This document shows positions 43,901 through 52,880 of a stretch of DNA of 64,000 bases, in pieces. Position numbers and translations under genes: made by a program. Location: NCBI RefSeq assembly GCF_947242115.1, contig NC_074711.1, forward strand, positions 60,941,309-61,005,308, given 5' to 3'. Position 1 is the first letter of the stretch. Each line of letters starts with the position of its first letter. Below the pieces are notes generated by a model that was given only the letters and a program-made list of their open reading frames with translations, was not told the DNA's origin and did no database searches. The stretch is from Biomphalaria glabrata (taxonomy: Eukaryota; Mollusca; Gastropoda; Planorbidae).

Positions 43901-46900
43901 AACCCGAACTATACTCGTCATCGAACCGAACCGAACCGAACCCGAACTATACTCGTCATCGAACCGAACCGAACTCGAACTTAAATCTGACCGAACCGAA
44001 CCGAACCCGAACTTTAAAAGTTGGGTTCGATTCCCATCTCTAGTTTGGACACCAAGAAGTAAAGGAAATATCACTCTTTTGTTTCTGCAAGTCGGACTAG
44101 AGTTACCCCACGTAACTTAAGGGGTGATAAAAAAAGAGGGGAGGGATAGAACATCTAATATTCACCCGTCACTAAATAGCAGGGTCCGACATAACCATTG
44201 TGACCAAGAAGTTATGGAAAGATCATTCTTTTATTTCTGCAAGTTGGACTAGAGTTACCCCACGTAAAAAAGAAGGGGGGGGGGGGAGAACAAGTAATCT
44301 ACTCTGTATTCACTCGTCACTAAATAGCAGGGCTGGATTCAAGCGTTTTGGAGCCCTATGCGAGACGTATTTCGCGAGGCCAAGTTTGGGTAGGGATACG
44401 GATAAAAAGTGAAAATTAAGAGTTTGTATTAGAAAATAAATTCGTATTTGCATTTATTCATTCTTTTCTACGTACAGAATTACTTAACAATCCTTGCGTG
44501 TAGCGAAATCATACAGTATATCATAAAAATTATTTTTCCTACATAGATAGAAATAGCAAGAATTACTAAATGTTTCAATCTATCTACGAGAATTGTTTAC
44601 CTCAATTAATTTTTCATTAGTTTTTTCATTACTTTAATATAGTAGAAGAAGTAGCTGGGATACTTGAGAACATCCTGTTACAAGTAGATGTAGTACTTGA
44701 GAACATCCTGTTACAAGTAGATGTAGTACTTGAGAACATCCTGTTACAAGTAGATGTAGTACTTGAGAACATCCTGTTACAAGTAGATGTAGTACTTGAG
44801 AACATCCTGTTACAAGTAGATGTAGTACTTGAGAACATCCTGTTACAAGTAGATGTAGTACTTGAGAACATCCTGTTACAGGTAGATGTAGTACTTGAGA
44901 ACATACTGTTACAAGTAGATGTAGTAATGCTGCGTATTTTTTTTTATGAAATCAAGTGTCAAGTTTCGTGTGCACGCTTATTTTTTTAAATTTCGATATA
45001 TGTTCACACCAAACTTGTTTGTGTCACCTTTTATTAACTGTTCATAATAAATACTTATGTTAGTCATGTTTACAGCTAATTACATTTTTAGTAGCTTTAG
45101 AAAACTTGCTAGTTGACAGGTGATCTATCATGTCCGAGGGAATGAATGAACGTTACCTGTCTGGGGGCATGAGATACAAAAGTCGTATCGCAAGTACCTG
45201 ATACCGATGCAAAATCTGATGAAATAGTTTCGCATCTTAGTTATGTGGACTTGATTAGCAGGTTCTGACAAAGATGTACAACCCGTTGTATTCGATGGAA
45301 GCAGGTTCTGACAAAGATGTACAGCCTGTTGTATTCGATGGAAGCAGGTTCTGACAAAGATGTACAACCCGTTGTATTCGATGGAAGCAGGTTCTGACAA
45401 AGATGTACAACCCGTTGTATTCGGTGGAAGCAGGTTCTGACAAAGATGTACAGCCCGTTGTATTCGATGGAAGCAGGTTCTGACAAAGATGTAAAGCCTG
45501 TTGTATTCGATGGAAGCAGGTTCTGACAAAGATGTACAGCCCGTTGTATTCGATGGAAGCAGTTTCTGACAAAGATGTACAACCCGTTGTATTCGATGGA
45601 AGTAGGTTCTGACAAAGATGTACAACCCGTTGTATTCGATGGAAGCAGGTTCTGACAAAGATGTACAGCCTGTTGTATTCGATGGAAGCAGGTTCTGACA
45701 AAGATGTACAACCCGTTGTATTCGATGGAAGCAGGTTCTGACAAAGATGTACAACCCGTTGTATTCGATGGAAGCAGGTTCTGACAAAGATGTAAAGCCT
45801 GTTGTATTCGATGGAAGCAGGTTCTGACAAAGATGTACAGCCCGTTGTATTCGATGGAAGCAGTTTCTGACAAAGATGTACAACCCGTTGTATTCGATGG
45901 AAGCAGGTTCTGACAAAGATGTACAGCCTGTTGTGTTCGATGGGAGCAGGTTCTGACAAAGCTGTACAGCCTGTTGTATTCGATGGAAGCAGGTTCTGAC
46001 AAAGCCGTACAGCCTGTCGTATTCGATGGAAGCAGGTTATGACAAAGATGTACAGCCTGTTGTATTCGATGGAAGCAGATTCTGACAAAGATGTACAGCC
46101 CGTTGTATTCGATGGAAGCCGGTTCTGACAAAGATGTACAACCTGTTGTATTCGATGGAAGCAGGTTCTGACAAAGATGTACAGCCTGTTGTATTCGATG
46201 GAAGCAGGTTTTGACAAAGATGTACAGCCTGTTGTATTCGATGGAAGCAGATTCTGACAAAGATGTACAGCCCGTTGTATTCGATGGAAGCCGGTTCTGA
46301 CAAAGATGTACAACCTGTTGTATTCGATGGAAGCAGGTTCTGACAAAGCTGTCCAGCCTGTTCTATTCGATGGAAGCAGGTTCTGACAAAGCTGTCCAGC
46401 CTGTCGTATTCGATGGAAGCAGGTTCTGACAAAGCTGTCCAGCCTGTTGTATTCGATGGAGGCAGGTTCTGACAAAGCTGTCCAGCCTGTTGTATTCGAT
46501 GAACTCACCATTAGTTCCACACTTTCGACATTTGCTAATAATATAAAGTTCCTATGTTTTTTTTGGTAATTTCTAGTCCTATCAAATCCGTTTGGTATTA
46601 TGTTGACAAAGCCTTCTTTATTATTCTTTGGGTATACGTTTCCAGTGCTTTTACAAAGTTGTCAGTAACTTTCCATTCTTGGATTGATTCTGTGGTCGTC
46701 TAAAGTTCTATTAACTAGTCATGCCCAACTGAGTCATAGACTTTTGCTGTTTGCTTGGCATAATACTTTTCATCAATATTTAGCTGTACTTTAAGCCCAT
46801 TATCCCCTCACAGCAGCCTTCTTATTCATGAAATATTTATTTATGTTTAAAGCACTTTTTTACATTTTATGTTTTTAACAAGGAATTAAATACTATCTCT

Positions 46901-48704
46901 ATACCATAGACATAAATACATATAGACTGGCCGATAAAAGAGTTTTATGAAACGAAAATTTGTGACTTGCAATTTTGTGTACTTTATTATACAGCAGTGT
47001 AGTTTTGTTTAATCTCTAAGACTGAAGATCATGCAACTTTTCAGAATTCGGAAATCCGACAACAATAGATATACATGTTTTAAAGTTGCATGAAGTTATT
47101 TCCTTTTTCCAGTATGGTCTATACCTAAGCCGACAATGTGACGTCGCGCGATCAGATGATTATGAATGCAAGGTCAATGTGCTTGAGTTAGGTGGGGACA
47201 CAACGAGGTGGGATTAAAAAGGTGAAGGTTAAGATAGCGTGGGCATGAAAAGAAGATTTTAAGAGGTTTGGGGGAGGAGAATATTTAAGTAGTTAGTTGT
47301 TTTTTTTTTTCTTTTACAAAGCTTATATCAGCTCTGTCTGTCTGGTAAAAAGTTTGAGCATGTTTTTCTACCATTTCCCATTCTCGCATCTAGTTGAAAC
47401 TTTGCAACCAATAAAAAAAATTAACCAATTTGTGTTAATTAATTATTGGTGATTAATTATTTTTTGATTATGAAATAAGGAGAATAAATGCTACTTAATG
47501 AGAGATATGGATGTATATTTGAATTTAATTCCATTCGTTTTGTCACGTTTTTTCTCCCACTTCCCATTCTCGGATCAAATTGAAATTTTTTTAGTCGATG
47601 ACAATACACGAATCAATCCCAAAAATTAATCAATAAGTTAGTCAATTAGTACTCTTTTTCTTTTTCTTGTTTTCAGTTAGAGTCAGTTAAAGTTAGGACT
47701 TGAAGAGTGAGAGCTAAATGTCGCTAGTTAAGATTCAAGGTTACTTAGTTTATTTGATCATTACTAATATTATAATATCCTGTATCCAAAGCCGGCCCTA
47801 ACAATTGAGGGGCCCTATGAGAAACGGATTGCGCGGGGTACAGTGTGGGTAGAGATAAGCATAAAGTCAAAATTAAGATTTTGTATTAGAAGATACATTC
47901 CTCTTTGCGATAAATTATTTATTAAATGAAAGCTGACAATTCTGTTTTTTTTTTTATCGCGCGTACGATTAGCAACCCAAAATGACAATAGTGTCAATTT
48001 TTTTCAGAGATTTTCATGAGTTTTCAGGAGATTAATAATTTCAGGAGGTTTCCAGGACTTTTTCGTATATTTTGCAATTTCAGAAGATTTCTAGGTGGCC
48101 CTGGAAAATCAGGAGGTTGCGGAAACCCTGTTATTATATATAAGGTATAATGATTTAATTTAACCATTTACACTTAGAATTAGTGCGGGGCCTATGAAAG
48201 TTTGGGCCCACTGCGGCCGCATAGGTTGCAATGGCCTATGAACGTTCCTGCCTGTATCTGAATCATATTTATTGTATCTATATTTATTGTTTCAAGTTCA
48301 AGTTTGAAAGAGTTAAACTCAAGAAACCATATTTACACTGTGTTATTAAATTGTATCTTAGTTGTGTTAATCTTACAACAGTGGCAACTCTGCACCGGCA
48401 TGTCAAATGATTTTTAGAAGATAAAAACACAAGTCAATCTTTTCAAATAACATCGTGACATATCTCTCCCGCGAAGTGAAAAGCAATGTTTATGTATATA
48501 AATAAATGATTATTCCCCAAACCTAGAAATACCTAATTAGGCTACTTAATTTATTTATTAATGTTAGTTACATAACAGCATTTTTATTCAATTTGAATAC
48601 TGGTGAATATGTTTTAATTAGGCCTACTTACTTGAAGTCCATTCTTTCTGGCAGCTGACTAAAATAATAAGACTCAAAAAAATAAGCGAAAATTGATTGA
48701 ACAT
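40911..48704 (-). CDS. SCR3: rearranged member of the SCR small secreted protein family
   Basis: Exon 1 is 48704-48632 (24 codons plus A), and exon 2 is 41230-40911. The 7401-bp intron is phase 1 with a GTAAGT donor and CTACACAG acceptor. The protein has 130 residues. Residues 1-18 (MFNQFSLIFLSLIILVSC) form a signal peptide and closely match SCR1 exon 1. Exon 2 (320 nt, the same length as in SCR1) holds two partial SCR units: first SYTCFSNDEC joined to LGKRN...LSCLCHV with the CC segment missing, then YPCFSGDECKNSS...IINNV..CCN up to LSKRN and a short new end. Nine Cys follow the signal peptide in the order C-C-C-C-C-C-CC-plus none, so a normal six-Cys fold is doubtful. Sequons include NSS, NVT and NST. 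The frame is open, so it may be functional or recently rearranged. An acceptor-like TTATTTCATTTTCAG lies 20 bases before the ATG. Confidence 0.78.
41505..41637 (+). mobile_element. Possible short solo LTR or terminal-repeat element (133 bp), fossil
   Basis: Starts TGTAGTGG and ends CCACTACA, giving an 8-bp inverted end pair. A TATA-like CATAAAAAGGC lies about 45 bases before the end. Flanks (TATA/TCTA) do not form a clean target duplication. It lies in the SCR3 intron. Confidence 0.3.
41678..44042. mobile_element. Non-autonomous hAT element, 2.36 kb, with GAACC-array ends
   Basis: The left end TAGAGATGGGAA and right end TTCCCATCTCTA are inverted repeats. GTTTGGAC duplications flank it at 41,670-41,677 and 44,043-44,050 (8 bp, perfect). 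Behind each end lies an array of CGAACCGAACC units (41,690-41,815 and 43,855-44,030, inverted with respect to each other). No transposase is seen inside. A smaller hAT element (42,285-42,474) is nested within. The element lies in the SCR3 intron. Confidence 0.9.
42285..42474. mobile_element. Nested hAT-type MITE, 190 bp
   Basis: The left end CAGTGGCGTAGCAAGG and inverted right end CAGGGGCGTAGATAGG match the common CAGTGGCGTAG-type hAT ends. AATATTAT and AATATTTT flank it (7 of 8 bases). The interior is G/C-homopolymer-rich (GGGGGGGCCC, GGGGCCCCC). Insertion happened after the 41,678-44,042 element was in place. Confidence 0.8.
44051..44332. repeat. Two-copy ~150-bp tandem duplication
   Basis: ACCAAGAAGT..., CTGCAAGTCGGACTAGAGTT, ACCCCACGTAA and CTCGTCACTAAATAGCAGGG occur in the same order at 44,051-44,185 and 44,200-44,332. 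The copies differ by substitutions and G-tract length. Confidence 0.7.
44328..44475 (+). mobile_element. hAT-type MITE fragment related to 47,787-48,250
   Basis: Begins CAGGGCTGGATTCAAGCG and carries CCCTATGCGAGACG, GGGTAGGGATA and TTTGTATTAGAAAATAAATT, parallel to the left half of the element at 47,787. The right half is missing. Confidence 0.6.
44645..44930. repeat. 33-bp minisatellite, about 8.5 units
   Basis: Units of GTAGTACTTGAGAACATCCT plus GTTACAAGTAGAT are almost identical. Because 33 is divisible by three, one minus frame reads an 11-residue repeat (MFSSTTSTCNR), which produces a spurious 91-residue ORF. Located in the SCR3 intron. Confidence 0.95.
45245..46505. repeat. 43-bp minisatellite, about 29 units
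   Basis: The unit GCAGGTTCTGACAAAGATGT followed by ACAACCCGTTGTATTCGATG and GAA repeats for 1.26 kb with variant types (ACAACCC, ACAGCCT, AAAGCCT, CTGTCC). The unit lacks stop codons in all three minus frames, and 43 is not a multiple of three. Each frame therefore reads the same 43-residue repeat and three overlapping ORFs (262, 339 and 421 codons) appear. They are not evidence of a protein. Located in the SCR3 intron. Confidence 0.95.
46506..47319. other. SCR3 intron, no further feature recognised
   Basis: Ordinary AT-rich sequence without repeats shared elsewhere in the window and without ORFs of note. Confidence 0.4.
47320..47665 (+). repeat. AT-rich dispersed repeat R1, two tandem copies
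   Basis: TACAAAGCTTATATCAGCTC, GTCTGTCTGGTAAAAAG and TAATTAATTATTGGTGATTA followed by GAATAAATGCTACTTAATGA, then a second copy with CACTTCCCATTCTCGGATCA and CACGAATCAATCC. This is the same paired arrangement as 21,995-22,370. Confidence 0.65.
47787..48250. mobile_element. hAT-type MITE, 464 bp, with perfect 8-bp target duplication
   Basis: Starts CAAAGCCGGCCCTAAC and ends CTATGAACGTTCCTG. CCTGTATC flanks it at 47,779-47,786 and 48,251-48,258. The terminal repeats are poorly matched, so the family rests on the 8-bp duplication, the GCCGGCCCT-type start and the related fragment at 44,328. No coding capacity. Located in the SCR3 intron near exon 1. Confidence 0.75.
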
Positions 48705-49556
48705 TCTCTTGTCTTATAAATATCTGAAAATGAAATAATTTAGTCAAGAACTTGAGACTTTGAGTGCTGAGGTTTTGACAGGCTCGTCTTTTATTCAAAA
48801 TATTATCAGCAAAAGTGAATTTTTTTTTCATCCAAAGTTCCAGTTTATGCTCTCAGACGGATAATGGTTTAAAAAAAAAATACATTCTATATTTTTGTGT
48901 CGAAGTGTCTTTAAAAAATTCTATATTTTTTAAGAAGTAGGCTAAAGGATGTGATCTGAAAATTCATCTGATCAAGTTGCCTACCACCTTTGTATATTGT
49001 TAACAAAAGATATGATTGAATGTAGCCTATAAGACTTCTTTGATTGAAAACTTAAATAATTTTCATAAACTTATCTTTGTCTTTCCAATCTCATCTAAAA
49101 TACCACCATTGTTTATTGGCTTCAAGGTCTCAATCTAAGTGAGTTTACGCGCAAGCTACTATTTAATTCTACATTACATGGGCTTACAAATCGTGGTTTC
49201 TTTGTAGAAAATTTGTGAAAAAGTTTCAATACTAATTTTTAAAAGCCTTTTTTTTCATTATCTTTTTTCTATGAATGTAGGCCTATTAGTTTCATTTCTA
49301 TCGATGCACACAGGGACATGCGAAGCGTAGGCCTAGTATTTATTTATTTATTTATTGGTGCACCTTTTCATTAATTGATAATAAATACAATATTATCTTC
49401 TCTTTACATAATTGACAAGCCAATACTTCGAATTAAGTTGTTATGATATCTTGTCTTCTTTTGAAATAGTCTCACATAATTGGATAATTCACCATGGATT
49501 ATATTATTGTAATATAGGCTGTACAACATTATTGATTTGCCTATGTAGGGCTGTGC
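48705..49556. other. Region upstream of SCR3
   Basis: No gene seen. The acceptor-like TTCATTTTCAG at about 48,725-48,735 (minus) suggests that a non-coding SCR3 first exon could lie in or beyond this stretch. A (TTTA)n tract is at 49,339-49,360. Confidence 0.35.
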
Positions 49557-49759
49557 CAAGTGGTGGATTTACCAATAGGATACATAAGCTATATTTTAGG
49601 CCTTATGTCTCCCGCTTGCTTTGCCCCCCCCCCCCCCCCCAATGGTTACATGGATATTTTCATCACTTTAAAGAAAGAGCAAAGAAAGAAAAAATGGGGT
49701 AACTAGGGGGTCATATATCTCTAATAGTTTAGGGCCTTATCAGGTCTAAATCCGCCCTG
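49557..49759. mobile_element. Probable hAT-type MITE, about 200 bp
   Basis: The left end CAAGTGGTGGATTTACC and inverted right end CAGGGCGGATTTAGACC are similar, and AGGCCTTAT/AGGGCCTTAT subterminal words mirror each other. A C-tract lies inside. The flanks (GGCTGTGC, GCTGTAAC) only weakly suggest a target duplication. Confidence 0.5.
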
Positions 49760-49979
49760 GCTGTAACATATAGTTTGCTATGGGCCATTGATAAATGTTA
49801 TTAATTCTGTGCCATTTTCATTATCCCAGAAAACAACTTAAGTTCCCAAGACTAACAATTTCAGCAGGTGTGGGTTACCAAAGGCAGGTGGTTATGGTGT
49901 ATATGCGTGTTTTGATGTAAAGGTGGGCGGAAGTTTTGGTTGTGTAGGCTGAAGAGATTCTGATAAAACAACGAGTAGG

Positions 49980-50298
49980 CAGGGGCGGACTTAGGCATAG
50001 GCAAACTAGGCACCTGCTTGGGGCCTCCAATTGGTGGGAGCCTCACACAGGATTCAAAACGTGTATCAAATCTCACATTTAGCAGTGCACTAGGTCTCTA
50101 CGTCTACTAGCCTAGTTCTAAGACTCTGCTATGACTCAAGGTTTGTTTACAACTGTTAAAATCTACTTGTTAGAATACTTTTGTCAGAAGACCCTTGTTT
50201 TTTTCGTTTTTTTCAATGTTTATTTTTACTTAGCTATTTCATTTGGGGCCACCTAATTCACTTTGCTTAGGGCCTCCAATTACATATGGCCGGCCCTG
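49980..50298. mobile_element. Probable hAT-type MITE, about 320 bp
   Basis: The left end CAGGGGCGGACTTAGGCAT and inverted right end CAGGGCCGGCCATATGTAAT fit hAT-type termini, with GGGGCCTCCAATT at the left and GGGCCTCCAATTACAT at the right. The flanks match only partly (CGAGTAGG, GAGGTGGT). Confidence 0.5.
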
Positions 50299-50879
50299 GA
50301 GGTGGTCTGGCTTAGTTCAAATCAATAGGGGTGTTAGAGTTGAAGAAGAGATAACAAGCGAGAGACGTGAGAGAGAGAGAGAGAGAGAGAGACTATTATT
50401 TTAGTGTGGTAAATCTTGTTTAAAATATCATTATTTCATTTGTGTTTCTAGGCCATATACATCTACAATGAAGTTGAAAGCTCTATATTTTTATTAATAT
50501 AGGAAGTGCCGAAGCACAGAGACAGCAGTGGTCAGAGTACTAAACGACTTACTTCACAATTCCGACATAGGCCACATCTCAATTATTTCAATGCTGGACC
50601 TGTCCGCAGCCTTTGATACGCTAGACTATGGAATTACGATGGCCAGGTTCTCTGCCACTTTTGGTTTAACAGGAATCGTCCTAAAATGGCTTGGATCCTA
50701 CCTGACTGAACGCACCCAAAGTGTCGTTGTTAATGGAACAGAATCCCCCCCCCCGCAAATAAAATTATATGTATTTATGTGTGTGTGTGTCTGTGTGTAC
50801 ATAATCTTTATTGCATTCTGACCCTTCATTCTTTCGGAAGACGTTTATTGTGCCCTAGAATAGGTTCTTCCATGAGTTA

Positions 50880-51360
50880 GTGGAAAAATTGTAGATTCCC
50901 TGCCATAATTAGCAATAGTGCTCCCCCAGCGCAGGGCGAAGCCCCGCCGCCAAGCACTATTTCTGATATTGAAAGCCAACAAAATGCATATTCTGAGGTA
51001 TATACAGTGCATTTTCCTGCTATTAAAAAGTTTGATTTCAAAAACCTAATGTGCTATTCTTACTGACTTAGATCCTCCCGCGCCGTTCGGCGCATTTGCC
51101 GTCAAGCTGTTTCCATAAAATTGTAGACTCTCCGACATTACTAGCAAGGGGGTCTTGTTGAGCGCTAGGAGCTCCCGCAGCGCGGGGCGAAGCCCCGCCG
51201 CCAAGCACTATTTCTCGTATTGAAAGCCAACAAAATGCATATTTTGAGGTATCTACACTGCATTTTCCTGCTATTAAAAAGTTTTATTTCAAAAACCTTA
51301 CTGACGTTTGGCGCATTTGCCGTCAAGCTGTTTCCATAACAATCTGTCACTGGTATCGTC
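50880..51360. repeat. Two-copy ~240-bp tandem repeat
   Basis: GGGCGAAGCCCCGCCGCCAA, ATTGAAAGCCAACAAAATGC, GCATTTTCCTGCTATTAAAA and GCGCATTTGCCGTCAAGCTG occur in the same order at 50,930-51,115 and 51,180-51,340. The GC-rich palindromic GGGGCGAAGCCCC is a likely hairpin. It looks like the 3' region of the RTE-like fragment that follows. Confidence 0.75.
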
Positions 51361-51640
51361 TGAAGCCTCTTCCCACCTGCCATGAGGACCTCCATGAATG
51401 AGTGGCGTCAAGTTGTACTAGGATATTTTTGCAACTCTTCTTATGCGTAATTCATTTTGTCGGAGAACATGTCACGCAAACCTCATGCGTCGCTCTCTCA
51501 CAATCTTACTAAGGGGTCGACTCCCAGTTTGGAATAGGATTTCCTTGAGTTAGACTCGATCTCTATAAATGACTCCTAAAATCTGTCTTAGCCATCTTTG
51601 TTGAGACACATTTAGTGTTTTTCAATTTCGGCAGATGACT
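51340..51640 (-). mobile_element. RTE-like LINE C-terminal fragment
   Basis: The minus strand reads LNVSQQRWLRQILGVIYRDR, a stop, LKEILFQTGSRPLSKIVRER, RMRFA, a stop, HVLRQNELRIRRVAK. This is the RMRWAGHVLR region that follows the reverse transcriptase in RTE-like elements. At least three stops. Confidence 0.75.
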
Positions 51641-51759
51641 ATTCAATGCAGTTTATTAATGGAGCCCTGCCACTGGTAAAAATGTGTAACCTCTCTTGAA
51701 TACGCTCTTGGAATTAAGTGACTTTTTAGTTTGCTTTAGATTTTATATCGAAAAGAGAA

Positions 51760-52880
51760 GTTTTATCGTCAAAATCATCTGTTGGGGGTTTTCCATCTCA
51801 AATTCTCTGTAGGGGGATTTAAACTCAAAACCATCTGGTGGGGTTTTAAACTTTAAAAAAAAGCCATCTGTAGAAGAGGGGTATAAACTCAAAATCCCCG
51901 ATTGGATTGGCTACGCTCAAATAATTTTAGTGTGTAATTTGCTTTTTTTATATTGAAGAGGTATTTTTAGCATCAAACCCCTCTGAATGGGGGTTTAAAC
52001 TCAAAACCCCTTTTGGCAACGGTCATAGCATTTTGAGTGCGTAATTTGCTTTTTTTCTTACACTGAAGATGTATATTTTAGCCTCAAACCCCCCTGGCGG
52101 GGGGTTTAAACTCAAAACCCCTTTGGCTACGCTCATAGATTTTAGAGTGAGTAATTTGCTTTTATTTATATTAAAGAGGTACTTTTTAGCTTCAAACTCC
52201 ACTGGAGGGGAGTTTAAACTCAAAACCCCTTTGACTACACTGGATGGCTGCCTGATCATGCGGTTTGCGCGCTGGACTGTCGTTCGGATTTATCGATGGT
52301 CGAGGGTTCAAATCCTGCCCGCTCCCATCCCCCGTCGTCCTGCGGGAGATTTGGACTAGGAAGTAAACTATCTTCAACTCTGAAGGAACATCCGAAACAT
52401 GTAAAACATTTTTACTCATAACATTTTGAGTGTATAATTTGCTTTGTTTTTTATTATTAAAGAGGTATTTTTTACCTTCAAACCCCGCTGAAGTGGTATT
52501 TAAACTCAAAACTGAGTCAAAACCCATTTAGCTACGCTCATAACATTTTGAGTGCGTAATTAGCTTTTTTTATGTTGAAGAGGGGGTTTATCGTAAATTT
52601 TAGAGGGGGTTTTAAAATCAAAATCTTCCTTAACTGTGCTCTTGGAATTAGGGGATTTTCGTTTGCATTTTTTTTTTTTTTTTTTTTTATAGAAGAGGGG
52701 GAGTTAACTGCAAAAACCCCAGGTAGGGGGTTTAGAACTCAAAACACCTGGTAGGGGGTTTTAAACTCAAAACCCCTGGTAGGGGTTTATAAACTCGAAC
52801 CCCTCTGGTAGGGGTTTTAAACTCGAACCCCCTGGTAGGGGGTTTTAAACTCAAAACCCCTTTGGTTGTGATGGGGAAAG
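51760..52880. repeat. Degenerate tandem array of GGGGTTTTAAACTCAAAACCCC-type units
   Basis: The palindromic core AACTCAAAACCCC recurs near 51,827, 51,990, 52,108, 52,213, 52,500, 52,735, 52,762 and 52,845. Units are about 110 bp where complete (each with GGCTACGCTCATAG, TTTGAGTGAGTAATTTGC and GAAGAGGTATTTTTAGC), and shrink to about 28-30 bp at 52,720-52,860. A family C SINE interrupts it at 52,243-52,415. Confidence 0.75.
52243..52415 (+). repeat. tRNA-derived SINE family C, full-length
   Basis: A box region GCGGTTTGCGCGCTGGACTG, B box GAGGGTTCAAATCC, body GGACTAGGAAGTAAACTATC and 3' end GGAACATCCGAAACATGTAA. This is the reference copy for the family C fragments at 17,732, 24,745 and 39,600. 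Confidence 0.8.

Noticed and set aside
44629-44904. Repetitive 91-residue minus ORF (MFSSTTSTCNR units)
   Set aside because: Direct translation of the 33-bp minisatellite inside the SCR3 intron.
44645-46505. CRISPR array
   Set aside because: The repeats are contiguous minisatellites without unique spacers, and the DNA is eukaryotic.
45128-46520. Overlapping minus-strand ORFs of 262, 339, 421 and 131 codons
   Set aside because: They are all translations of one stop-free 43-bp minisatellite in different frames, so they do not support a protein-coding gene.
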